This document shows positions 17,307 to 25,220 of a stretch of 64,000 bases of DNA, in pieces (the first letter of the stretch is position 1; every line of letters starts with the position of its first letter). The translations under genes and the position numbers were made by a program. Below the pieces are notes generated by a model. The model had not been told where the DNA came from and did not search any database. It worked only from the letters and a program-made list of their open reading frames with translations. The stretch spans positions 806,001 through 870,000 of the forward strand of contig CAVOSX010000001.1 in assembly GCA_963699015.1 (NCBI GenBank). The letters are read 5' to 3'. This DNA comes from PALSA-505 sp963699015 (GTDB taxonomy: Bacteria > Actinomycetota > Actinomycetes > Streptosporangiales > Streptosporangiaceae).

Positions 17307-19322
17307 ATGTCCATCGCGGACGCGGAGCAGGCGGCGGGCCAGTCAGCCGATGTGTTCGGCCAGTTCTGCGCGGCGGGCCTGTGGCCCGGCCTCGGCCGCG
17401 CCCTGGCCGCGCAGCTGCCCGGAGCGGAGATCACCGGGCCGGAGCAGGTCAGCGCGGCGCGGCTGCAGAAGCTGGACGGTGTGGGGCCGAAGCGGGCCCG
17501 GCGCCTCGCGGCCGCCTTCGAAGACGCGCTGCCCAGCTACGACACGGCCGAGGTGCTGGTCTCCTGCCGGGTTCCGGCCAGGTACGCCGCTGCCGCGGTC
17601 AGCTCCCTCGGCAAGAGCGCCGCCATCCGGCTGCGCGAAGACCCCTGGCTGCTGCTCTCACTGCCTCAGATCGAGCCCGGCCAGGCCGACTGGTTCGCCC
17701 GCCAGCTGCTCGCCGGCCAGGCTCACCCGCAGGATCCGCGGCGCGGCCGCGCGCTCGTCGGCTACCTGCTGACCCGGGCTGCGCGCGACGGGCACACCGC
17801 AGTCCCGGCCGACGTGGTCTTGCGCTCGGTGGCCAGGTTCGGCGTCGACGACCCGGCCGCGGCGGTGGCCGCGGCGGTCGATGAGGGAAGCGTGCTTCCG
17901 TTCGACGGGGCCGAGCCCGAAGCCCCGGCCGGCGAGTCCGCGGTGCTGCTCGCCCTGGCTCGGTACGCGCTCGCCGAGGAGGCCATAGCCGAGGGCCTGG
18001 CCCGGCTGTCGGCCACCGCGGAGCCGCTGGCCGAAGCGAACGCCGGCGGGCCGCAGGCGGGGGCAGCCAAAGTCATGCCGAACGGCACGGACGGCGAGGC
18101 CATCGAGCTGGACGAGGCCCAGCGGGGCGCGGTCACCGCCGTGGCCCGGCACGGGGTTAGCGTGCTGTCCGGAGGCCCGGGGACCGGCAAGAGCCGGACC
18201 GTCGCGGCCGTGGTGGCCCTGGCCGCCGACCAGGGGATGCGGGTCGCTCTCGCCGCGCCCACCGGCCGGGCCGCCAAACGGCTCGAGGAACTCGCCGGCG
18301 CGCCCGCCACCACGCTGCACCGGCTGCTCGGCGCGCAGGGCCGCGGCCGGGGCGCCGCGGCCGGCGACCGGCGGGCCGGGGAGCCTGCCTGGATCTTCAC
18401 CCGGGGCGAGGACTGGCCTGTCGACGCCGAGCTCGTGGTGGTGGACGAGTCCTCGATGCTGGATGCGGAGCTCGCCGCCGCCCTGGTCGAGGCCTGCGCG
18501 GACAGCACCAGGCTGCTGCTGGTGGGCGATCCGGCCCAGCTGCCCTCGATCGGCCCTGGCCGGGTGCTGGCCGACATCATCGATTCCGGGGCCGTGCCGG
18601 TCACCGAGCTGACCACCCTGTACCGACAGCGCGAAGGCGGGGTGATCGCGCGCCTGGCCACCGCGGTACGGGGCGGCGCGCTCGTGCCGGTGGACTCCGC
18701 CGCGGCCGGGCACGAGGCGGTGGTGGTACCGGTCCGCGGCAGTCAGCAGGCCGCGTTGCGGGTGACGCAGCTCGTCACCGACTCGATCCCCCGCGCCCTC
18801 GGCATCCCCCCGGCCGAAATCCAGGTCGTCACGCCCGTGCACAAGGGCCCGGCCGGCACCATCGAGCTGAACCGGGCGCTCAAGGCGATGCTCAACCCGG
18901 GACCGGGCGCGCACGGCGGGTTCGACCCGGGCGACCGGGTGGTGGCGGTCGCCAACCACATCGACGAGGGCTTCGCCAACGGCGAGGTCGGCACGGTCAG
19001 CGGGCCCGTCGATGAAGGGATCGTGGTCACGTTCGCCGACGTCCCTGTCACCGTGCCCGGCAAGCTGCTCGGCGACCTGCGGCACGGCTGGGCGATGACC
19101 GTGCACCGGGCTCAGGGGTCCGAATGGCCGGCCGTGGTCGCGGTGTTTCCGGCCGAGGCCACCAGGATGCTGTCCCGGCCGCTGGTCTACACCGCGCTGA
19201 CCAGGGCGCAGCGGCACCTGTCGGTGGTGCACGGCACCGGCCCTGCGCTGGCCAGGGCGGTCCGTACTGTCGGCGAGCGGCCGCGGCAGACCCGGCTGGC
19301 CGGCCTGTTGTCCGGCGACTGA
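17307..19322 (+). CDS. RecD2-like superfamily 1B DNA helicase
   Basis: 671 aa ATP-dependent 5'-3' DNA helicase. The N-terminal region contains a helix-hairpin-helix (LQKLDGVGPKRARRLAAAF, about 53-71) as in RecD2. The helicase core starts with Q-motif region and Walker A SGGPGTGKSRT (about residue 288), then APTGRAAKRL (Ia), VVDESSMLD (II), GDPAQLPSIGPG (III), a LYRQ block (IV) and MTVHRAQGSEWPAVV (V/VI). There is no RecBC partner, consistent with the D2 class. The upstream frame is open past 17307, but similarity begins at this ATG. Confidence 0.92.
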   Translation: MSIADAEQAAGQSADVFGQFCAAGLWPGLGRALAAQLPGAEITGPEQVSAARLQKLDGVGPKRARRLAAAFEDALPSYDTAEVLVSCRVPARYAAAAVSSLGKSAAIRLREDPWLLLSLPQIEPGQADWFARQLLAGQAHPQDPRRGRALVGYLLTRAARDGHTAVPADVVLRSVARFGVDDPAAAVAAAVDEGSVLPFDGAEPEAPAGESAVLLALARYALAEEAIAEGLARLSATAEPLAEANAGGPQAGAAKVMPNGTDGEAIELDEAQRGAVTAVARHGVSVLSGGPGTGKSRTVAAVVALAADQGMRVALAAPTGRAAKRLEELAGAPATTLHRLLGAQGRGRGAAAGDRRAGEPAWIFTRGEDWPVDAELVVVDESSMLDAELAAALVEACADSTRLLLVGDPAQLPSIGPGRVLADIIDSGAVPVTELTTLYRQREGGVIARLATAVRGGALVPVDSAAAGHEAVVVPVRGSQQAALRVTQLVTDSIPRALGIPPAEIQVVTPVHKGPAGTIELNRALKAMLNPGPGAHGGFDPGDRVVAVANHIDEGFANGEVGTVSGPVDEGIVVTFADVPVTVPGKLLGDLRHGWAMTVHRAQGSEWPAVVAVFPAEATRMLSRPLVYTALTRAQRHLSVVHGTGPALARAVRTVGERPRQTRLAGLLSGD

Positions 19323-19346
19323 GGCGGGTGATCGCGCCCCGGCCCG

Positions 19347-19369
19347 GCCGGCCCCGCGCCGGGGCCGGC
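19347..19369. terminator. 9-bp perfect stem between convergent helicase and fabI genes
   Basis: Arms 19347-19355 and 19361-19369 form nine G-C pairs over a 5-nt loop, 24 nt after the helicase stop and 46 nt after the fabI stop from the other side. No T tract, so Rho-independent action is uncertain; it may serve both strands. Confidence 0.4.
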
Positions 19370-19415
19370 GACCGGCACCCTGGCCGGCCCCGGCCCGTTC
19401 GGGAAATCGGTCTTG

Positions 19416-20180
19416 CTAGGCGCCCATGGCGTGCACGCCGCCGTCGACGTGGATGATCTCGCCGGTGGTGGCGGGGAACCAGTCCGACAGCAGCGCCACG
19501 CAGGCCTGCGCGGCCGGGCCGTGGTTGGTGATGTCCCAGCCGAGCGGCGCGCGCTCGGCCCACAACGGCTCGAACCGCTCGAACCCCGGGATGCTGTTGG
19601 CGGCCATGGTGCGCAGCGGCCCGGCGGCCACCAGGTTGACCCGGATCCGGTGGCCGCCCAGATCCCGGGCCAGGTAGCGGGCGCAGGACTCCAGCCCGGC
19701 CTTGGCCACGCCCATCCAGTCATAACCCGGCCAGGCCACGCTGGCGTCGAAGTCGAGGCCCACGATCGACCCGCCGCCGTCCATCAGCGGCAGCGCGGCC
19801 ACCGCCAGCGCCTTCAGCGAGTACGTGGAGACCTGCAGCGCGGCCGCCACGTCCTGCCACCCGGCGGACAGGAAATTGCCGCCGAGCGCGGCCTGCGGCG
19901 CGTTGGCGATCGCGTGCACCACCCCGTCCAGCCCGTCGGCGTGCTCCCGCAGCCGCCCGGCCAGCGAGTCGAGCTGCGCGGAGTCCGTCACGTCCAGCTC
20001 CAGCACCGCCGGCGGGTCGGGCAGCCGCCTGGCGATCCGTTCGACCAGGCTCATCCGGCCGAAGCCGGTGAGGATGACCGTGGCCCCCTGCTCCTGCGCG
20101 ATCCGCGCCACGTGGAAGGCGATCGAGGAGTCAGTGAGCACGCCGGTGACCAGGATCCGCTTGCCCTCGAGTATGCCCAT
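19416..20180 (-). CDS. fabI: Enoyl-[acyl-carrier-protein] reductase (NADH), InhA-like
   Basis: Last reduction step of fatty acid elongation. 254 aa. The N-terminus GKRILVTGVLTDSSIAFHVA is close to InhA. The catalytic Tyr and Lys are seven residues apart in PGYDWMGVAKAGLES, as expected for FabI/InhA. The nucleotide segment LVAAGPLRTMAA and the C-terminal WFPATTGEIIHVDGG are present. It follows fabG by 13 nt on the same strand, so the two reductases of the cycle are co-transcribed. Confidence 0.95.
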   Translation of the reverse strand: MGILEGKRILVTGVLTDSSIAFHVARIAQEQGATVILTGFGRMSLVERIARRLPDPPAVLELDVTDSAQLDSLAGRLREHADGLDGVVHAIANAPQAALGGNFLSAGWQDVAAALQVSTYSLKALAVAALPLMDGGGSIVGLDFDASVAWPGYDWMGVAKAGLESCARYLARDLGGHRIRVNLVAAGPLRTMAANSIPGFERFEPLWAERAPLGWDITNHGPAAQACVALLSDWFPATTGEIIHVDGGVHAMGA

Positions 20181-20193
20181 GGGTGTCCTCCCG

Positions 20194-20898
20194 TCAGTGC
20201 CCCATGCCGAGCCCGCCGTCCACCGGGATCACCGCCCCGGTGATGTAGCCGCCGTCCTCGCTGGCCAGGAACGCGACCACCCCGGCAACCTCGTCCGCGG
20301 TGGCGTAACGCGCCAGCGGGATGCTGGCCAGGATGTCCTTCTTCCGCTCTTCGGGCAGCGCGGCCGTCATGTCGGTGTCCACGAATCCGGGGGCCACCAC
20401 GTTCGCCGTGATGTTGCGCGGGGCGAGCTCGCGGGCCAGCGAGCGGGCCAGGCCCACCAGGCCGGCCTTGGACGCCGCGTAGTTGGCCTGGCCAGGCGAG
20501 CCGAGCAGGCCGACCACCGAGGACAAGAAGATGAGGCGTCCGCGGCGCAGGCGCATCATGCCGCGCACCGCCCGCCTGGCCACCCGGTATGCGCCGGTGA
20601 GGTTGGTGTCCACCACCCCGGCGAAGTCCTCTTCCTTCATCAGCGCGAGCAGCTGGTCGTTGGTGATCCCGGCGTTCGACACCAGCACCTCGACCGGGCC
20701 GTGCTCCGACTCCGCCTGCGCGAAGGCCGCGTCCACCGACGCCGCGTCGGTGACATCGCACCGGGCCACGCTCAGCCCCGGCACCGGATCGCCGGAGCGT
20801 GACGTCACCAGGACCTGGTCGCCGCCGCCCGCGAGCCTGCGGGCGATAGCCAGGCCGATGCCCCGGTTTCCGCCTGTCACCAGAACGGATCGGCTCAC
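20194..20898 (-). CDS. fabG: 3-oxoacyl-[acyl-carrier-protein] reductase
   Basis: 234 aa SDR enzyme reducing beta-ketoacyl-ACP with NADPH. The Rossmann motif TGGNRGIG is at residues 8-15; NAG and YAASKAGLVG supply the catalytic Tyr-x3-Lys; APGFVDTDMTAAL and the C-terminal ITGAVIPVDGGLGMGH follow. GTG 20898 was chosen because GAGGAGGT lies 9 nt before it. Pairs with fabI downstream. Confidence 0.94.
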   Translation of the reverse strand: MSRSVLVTGGNRGIGLAIARRLAGGGDQVLVTSRSGDPVPGLSVARCDVTDAASVDAAFAQAESEHGPVEVLVSNAGITNDQLLALMKEEDFAGVVDTNLTGAYRVARRAVRGMMRLRRGRLIFLSSVVGLLGSPGQANYAASKAGLVGLARSLARELAPRNITANVVAPGFVDTDMTAALPEERKKDILASIPLARYATADEVAGVVAFLASEDGGYITGAVIPVDGGLGMGH

Positions 20899-20966
20899 TG
20901 GGCTGGCACCTCCTCGGCTCGGCGGGCTCTCACATCCTGGCGAGCGTACCCGGCACCGGGGTGGGA

Positions 20967-20972
20967 TAGGTT
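20967..20972 (+). promoter_or_regulatory. -10 box TAGGTT of the tldDE operon
   Basis: TAGGTT, 7 nt before GTG 20980, no Shine-Dalgarno. Located in the fabG/tldD divergent region. Confidence 0.5.
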
Positions 20973-20979
20973 GCCTGTC

Positions 20980-22503
20980 GTGGATCAAAGCTCACGAAAC
21001 CCGGTCGCGGACCGGATCGATCCCGAGTTCGCCGCCCTGCCGTTGCGCGCGCTCGCCGACGCCGCGCTGCAGCGGGCGGCCGATCTCGGCGCGGAGCACG
21101 CCGACTTCCGCGCCGAGCGGGTCCGCGGACAGCGCATCCGGCTGTCGGATGCCCGCCTGGAAACCCTGCTAGACGCCGATGACCTCGGCCTGGCCGTCCG
21201 GGTGGTGGTGGACGGCGTGTGGGGGTTCGCGGCGACCGTGGACCTCACGCCCGAGGCCGCGGCGCGGGCGGCAGAGCAGGCGGTCGATGTGGCCAGGGTG
21301 GCCGCGCCGATCGCCGCGGAGCGGATCGAGCTGGCTGACGAGCCGGGACACGGCGAGGTGACCTGGATCTCGTCCTACGTCACCGACCCGTTCAACGTCA
21401 GCGTCGCGGAGAAGATCGCGCTGCTCGGGCAGTGGAGCGAGGATCTGCTCGGGCACCCAGGCATCGACCACGTGGACGCCGGGCTGCACGCGGTAAAGGA
21501 GTGCAAGTTCTACTGCGACGGCGCGACCACCGCGCTGCAGCAGCGGGTCAGGCTGAACCCGTCGGTCACCGCGATCGCGCTGAGCCCGGACGGCAGGTTC
21601 GAGACCATGCGCACGCTGGCCCCGCCGGCCGGCCGCGGTTATGAGTACCTGACCGGAACCGGCTGGAACTTCCCCGGCGAGCTCGCTCAGATGCCCGGCC
21701 TGCTGGCGGAGAAGATGGCCGCGCCCTCGGTACCGCCCGGCCGGTATGACCTGGTGATCGAGCCGTCGAACCTGTGGCTGGCCATCCACGAGTCGATCGG
21801 CCACGCCACCGAGCTGGACCGCGCGCTCGGCTACGAGGCCGCGTACGCCGGTACCTCGTTCGCCACTCCGGACCTGCTGGGCAGGCTCCAGTACGGCTCG
21901 GCGGTCATGCACGTGACCGGGGACCGCACGGCGGAGCACGGGCTGGCCACGGTCGGCTATGACGATGAGGGCGTGGCCGCGCAGTCCTGGGATCTGATCG
22001 CCGGCGGCGTGTTCACCGGCTACCAGCTGGACCGGCGAATCGCCCGGCGCACCGGCCTCAGCAGGTCGAACGGCTGCGCGTTCGCCGACTCCCCCGAGCA
22101 CATGCCGCTGCAGCGGATGGCGAACGTGTCGCTGCAGCCGGCCGCGGGCGGCCCGTCCGTGGATGAGCTGATCGCCGGAGTGGAACGCGGCATCTACATC
22201 GCCGGCGACAAGAGCTGGTCGATCGACATGCAGCGGTACAACTTCCAGTTCACCGGCCAGCGCTTCTACAAGATCGAGAGCGGGCGGCTGGCCGGCCAGC
22301 TCCGCGATGTCGCCTACCAGGCGGTCACCACCGAGTTCTGGAATTCCATGGAGGCGGTCGGGGGGCCGCAGACCTACGTGCTCGGCGGTGCGTTCAACTG
22401 CGGCAAGGGCCAGCCGGGCCAGGTCGCGCCGGTCAGCCACGGCTGCCCGGCCGTGCTGATGCGCGGCGTCCGGATCCTGAACACCGCCGAGGAGGCAGAA
22501 TGA
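20980..22503 (+). CDS. tldD: TldD family metalloprotease subunit
   Basis: 507 aa. TldD is the zinc-bearing subunit of the TldD/TldE peptidase, which in enterobacteria matures microcin B17 and degrades CcdA; its actinobacterial substrate is unknown. The HExxxH zinc motif is seen in AIHESIGHATELDR (His about 270), with conserved AGTSFA, CAFADSPEHMPLQRM and the C-terminal GGAFNCGKGQPGQ, where the third ligand resides. Start GTG 20980 is supported by the box 7 nt upstream. It overlaps tldE by ATGA, indicating a coupled complex. Confidence 0.92.
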   Translation: MDQSSRNPVADRIDPEFAALPLRALADAALQRAADLGAEHADFRAERVRGQRIRLSDARLETLLDADDLGLAVRVVVDGVWGFAATVDLTPEAAARAAEQAVDVARVAAPIAAERIELADEPGHGEVTWISSYVTDPFNVSVAEKIALLGQWSEDLLGHPGIDHVDAGLHAVKECKFYCDGATTALQQRVRLNPSVTAIALSPDGRFETMRTLAPPAGRGYEYLTGTGWNFPGELAQMPGLLAEKMAAPSVPPGRYDLVIEPSNLWLAIHESIGHATELDRALGYEAAYAGTSFATPDLLGRLQYGSAVMHVTGDRTAEHGLATVGYDDEGVAAQSWDLIAGGVFTGYQLDRRIARRTGLSRSNGCAFADSPEHMPLQRMANVSLQPAAGGPSVDELIAGVERGIYIAGDKSWSIDMQRYNFQFTGQRFYKIESGRLAGQLRDVAYQAVTTEFWNSMEAVGGPQTYVLGGAFNCGKGQPGQVAPVSHGCPAVLMRGVRILNTAEEAE

Positions 22504-23924
22504 CCGGGAGCGGCGACGCCGGGTACTCGCCGCAGCGCAGCGTGGAGCGTGCGCTGGCCGCGGCCCGCTGCGAGGACTGCGTCGTGATTGCCGAGGAAAC
22601 CTCCTCGGCCAACCTGCGCTGGGCGGGTAACACGCTGACCACCAACGGGGTGTCGCAGTCCCGTCGGCTCACCGTGATCGCGGTGCGGCGCAAGGGCGAC
22701 GAGGCGGCGGCCGGCGTGGTGTCCAGGTCGGGCCTGCGGGACGACCAGATTGAGGAGGTCGTGCGGGCGGCCGAGCAAGCAGCGGAGCAGAGCTCACCCG
22801 CCGAAGACGCCCAGCCGCTGCTCGAACCGGGCAGCCGGGAGGCGTTCGGGTCCGCCGGGGGCTGGGACGACCCGGTCAGCCGGACCGAGATCGGGGTGTT
22901 CCGCGACTTCACCCCGGCCCTCGGGCACGCGTTCGAGGCAGCCGCGGGCCGCGACCAGAAGCTGTACGGCTATGCCGAGCACGACCTGTCCTGCGTGTTC
23001 CTGGGCACGTCGAGCGGGCTGCGGCTTCGCCATGACCAGCCGTCCGGCAAGATCGAGCTGAACGCCAAGTCCGCGGATCTCGCGCACTCGGCCTGGGCCG
23101 GGGCGGCCAGCCGCGACTTCACCGACGTGGACGTGACGGCCATGGACGCCGGCCTGGCGCGGCGGCTCGGGTGGGCCAGGCGCCGCGTCGAGCTGCCGGC
23201 CGGCCGGTACGAGACGCTGCTGCCGCCCGGGGCCATGGCCGACCTGCTCACCTACATGTACTGGTCGGCCGGGGCCAAGGATGCGCTCGACGGGCGGACG
23301 GTGTTCAGCAAGCCCGGCGGCGGCACCCGGGTGGGCGAGCAGCTGGCCAGCCTGCCCGTGACCCTGCGCAGCGACCCGGCCGCGCCGGGCCTCGAATGCG
23401 CCCCGTTCGTCATCGCGCACGCCTCCAGCCGGGACTCGTCGGTGTTCGACAACGGGCTGGCGCTGCAACCGACCGACTGGATTCGCGACGGGACGCTGTC
23501 GGCACTCCTGCAGACCCGGTACTCGGCCCGGCTGTCCGGCCTGCCGGCCACGCCCGCGATCGACAACCTGATCCTCGAGCCCGCGGCGGCCGGCGCGGCG
23601 ACGCTGGACGAGATGGTCGCGGGGACCCGCCGCGGCCTGCTGCTCACCTGCCTGTGGTACATCCGGGAGGTCGATCCGCAGACGCTGCTGCTCACCGGGC
23701 TCACCAGGGACGGCGTGTACCTGGTGGAAAACGGCGAGGTCACCGGCGAGGTGAACAACTTCAGGTTCAACGAGAGCCCGGTGGGGTTGCTGCACCGGCT
23801 GGCCGAGGTGGGCCGGTCCGAGCCCGCGCTGCCGCGCGAGTGGAGCGACTACTTCACCAGGGTCGCCATGCCGGCCGGGCGCGTCGAGGACTTCAACATG
23901 TCCTCGGTGAGCCAGGCCAACTGA
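22500..23924 (+). CDS. tldE: TldE/PmbA family protein
   Basis: 474 aa partner of TldD. It lacks the HExxxH motif, as expected for the TldE/PmbA subunit, and has the shared fold with EETSSANLRWAGN at the N-terminus, LGTSSGLRLRHDQP in the middle, and RGLLLTCLWYIREVDPQTLL and GVYLVENGEV.GEVNNFRFNE near the end. ATG overlaps the tldD stop by 4 nt. It forms a heterodimer with TldD in characterised systems. Confidence 0.9.
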   Translation: MTGSGDAGYSPQRSVERALAAARCEDCVVIAEETSSANLRWAGNTLTTNGVSQSRRLTVIAVRRKGDEAAAGVVSRSGLRDDQIEEVVRAAEQAAEQSSPAEDAQPLLEPGSREAFGSAGGWDDPVSRTEIGVFRDFTPALGHAFEAAAGRDQKLYGYAEHDLSCVFLGTSSGLRLRHDQPSGKIELNAKSADLAHSAWAGAASRDFTDVDVTAMDAGLARRLGWARRRVELPAGRYETLLPPGAMADLLTYMYWSAGAKDALDGRTVFSKPGGGTRVGEQLASLPVTLRSDPAAPGLECAPFVIAHASSRDSSVFDNGLALQPTDWIRDGTLSALLQTRYSARLSGLPATPAIDNLILEPAAAGAATLDEMVAGTRRGLLLTCLWYIREVDPQTLLLTGLTRDGVYLVENGEVTGEVNNFRFNESPVGLLHRLAEVGRSEPALPREWSDYFTRVAMPAGRVEDFNMSSVSQAN

Positions 23925-23987
23925 AGCGGGCGGCCCGCGCCACCGCGGCCCGCCGCGGCTCGCGGCGCCCCGCCCCGGGGGCTGGCC

Positions 23988-24200
23988 TCAGCCGTCCTCG
24001 AGCCGGAACCCGACCTTCAGCCCCACCTGGAAGTGGGCGATCTCGCCGTCTACGACCTGGCCGCGGATTTGGGTCACCTCGAACCAGTCCAGGTGGCGCA
24101 GCGTCTGCCCGGCCCGGCGCAGCGCGTTGCGCACGGCCGGCTCGACGCCATCGGGAGAGGTGCCGACGATCTCGGTCACCCGGTAGGTGCGGTCTGTCAT
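23988..24200 (-). CDS. Dodecin family flavin-binding protein
   Basis: 70 aa. Dodecins form hollow dodecamers that store riboflavin/FMN or CoA. The sequence TYRVTEIVGTSPDGVEPAVRNALRRAG followed by LDWFEVTQIRGQVVDGEIAHFQVGLKVGFRLE is full length, with the flavin-stacking Trp in LDWFEV. GGAGGAGAC precedes the ATG. Convergent with tldE, 63 nt apart, the gap being GC-rich. Confidence 0.94.
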   Translation of the reverse strand: MTDRTYRVTEIVGTSPDGVEPAVRNALRRAGQTLRHLDWFEVTQIRGQVVDGEIAHFQVGLKVGFRLEDG

Positions 24201-24378
24201 GTCTCCTCCACGTACTGATCGGTTCCCGCGCCGCCGTACCCTACCCGTCCCGCCAGGATGACGGAACTGAACGCGCTGGCGCTGTGACGTGCGGGCCAGG
24301 CTGAAGAATTTTTCTGGCTACCCTGACCGGCCGACTTGGACGCTTTCTGTAACCAGGCATACCGTGGGGGACGTGAGG

Positions 24379-24801
24379 ATGGTTCATCGGACGCGCCGCC
24401 AGGACGTGTCGCTGGTTACAGATGCGAAGCGTCCGATGTCCGAGGACATCGCTTTCCGTGAGCGCAGATACCTGGTGATGATGGGAATCCGCGTTGCGTG
24501 CTTCCTGGTTGCCATCCTCCTGTTCGTTGCGCACGCGGGATGGCTGGCCGCGATTCCGGCTGCCGGCGCCATCGTGATCCCTTATTTTGCGGTGGTATTT
24601 GCTAATGGCGGGAGAGAGCCGAGCAGCACCAGGGGACTGCTGCCCTATGAGCCCAACCTGCCAGAGCGATTCTCAGGCCCTTCCGAGGGGCCGTCACGTT
24701 CCGCCACCAGCGACTCAGAGGCGACTTCAGGCAGTGACGGAGTGCCCTCCTGGCGTCCAGAAGGTACGGATGATTACGGAACGCAATTTAATCAGAGATA
24801 G
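24379..24801 (+). CDS. DUF3099 family membrane protein
   Basis: 140 aa from ATG 24379; GTG codons at 24364 and 24373 are in frame and also possible. An N-terminal basic segment RRQDVSLVTDAKRPMSEDIAFRERRYLVMMGIRV is typical of DUF3099. Two membrane helices follow (about residues 30-46 and 50-70), then a hydrophilic Ser/Glu-rich tail. Function unknown. Codon use is less GC-biased than in neighbours. Confidence 0.82.
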   Translation: MVHRTRRQDVSLVTDAKRPMSEDIAFRERRYLVMMGIRVACFLVAILLFVAHAGWLAAIPAAGAIVIPYFAVVFANGGREPSSTRGLLPYEPNLPERFSGPSEGPSRSATSDSEATSGSDGVPSWRPEGTDDYGTQFNQR

Positions 24802-24860
24802 CCGGTTGATCTGCGAAGATGTGCGCACTGTCAGAACGGCGTTATGGTTGCGGCGAGGTC

Positions 24861-24890
24861 TTGACACGGGCCTAGGGTGTTCCGTGTAAC
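24861..24890 (+). promoter_or_regulatory. Strong vegetative promoter of the triple-hairpin RNA
   Basis: A perfect -35 TTGACA (24861-24866) and -10 TGTAAC (24885-24890) with an 18-nt spacer. Transcription would begin about 24897, three nucleotides before the first hairpin, and no start codon with a ribosome binding site follows. Confidence 0.7.
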
Positions 24891-24896
24891 ATGCAT

Positions 24897-25016
24897 ACCG
24901 GTGCTCTGGTCCCCCGCCGGAGCACCACTGCCGGCGTTCCGGGCCCCCGTCGGAACGCCGATGAATGCGACGCCGGGTGGTTTGCCCCCGTAGCCACCCG
25001 GCGTCGCTCTATGCTC
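24897..25016 (+). ncRNA. 6C-like small RNA with three C-loop hairpins
   Basis: Three successive perfect hairpins follow the promoter. H1: 24900-24906 pairs with 24920-24926 (7 bp). H2: 24932-24941 with 24951-24960 (10 bp). H3: 24967-24980 with 24994-25007 (14 bp). Each loop contains CCCCCG (C runs at 24911, 24944 and 24985). The actinobacterial 6C RNA family (B11 in mycobacteria) is defined by hairpins with C-rich loops, so I infer a member or close relative. Differences from the classical description are five rather than six or more Cs and a third C-loop hairpin, which may double as terminator. C-rich loops are complementary to G-rich Shine-Dalgarno sequences, suggesting translational control. 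Confidence 0.7.
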
Positions 25017-25220
25017 AGGCCCTTTGGGCCCTCGCCAAAGGCTCGCAGTGCTTGTCCCGGGGGATACCCCCGGACCCCGGTCGCTCTATGCTCGGCGTCG
25101 CTCTATGCTCGGGCCGTTTGCGCCCCCGCTGAAGGCTCGCAGTGCTTGTCCCGGGGGGATACCCCGGGACACCGGTCGCTCTTTTGCTCAGGCCTTTGGG
25201 CCCCGGTCGCCCTATTGCTG
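25003..25220. repeat. Short tandem/interspersed repeat array
   Basis: GTCGCTCTATGCTC occurs exactly at 25003, 25080 and 25097, with variants at 25175 and 25206. Between them is a longer unit, GGCTCGCAGTGCTTGTCCC (about 25040 and 25134), ending in near-palindromic hairpins (about 25055-25074 and 25149-25170). The unit length is about 75-95 bp. The last copies form the 3' end of the LysR gene. The first copy begins in the right arm of RNA hairpin 3. Confidence 0.75.

Larger units (their letters stand above)
24802..25211. other. 410-bp gene-free stretch holding an RNA gene and repeats
   Basis: No convincing protein gene here: the open frames present are low-complexity and follow the repeats. 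It contains a strong promoter (24861-24890), the triple-hairpin RNA (24897-25016) and a repeat array that runs to the 3' end of the LysR gene. Confidence 0.8.
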
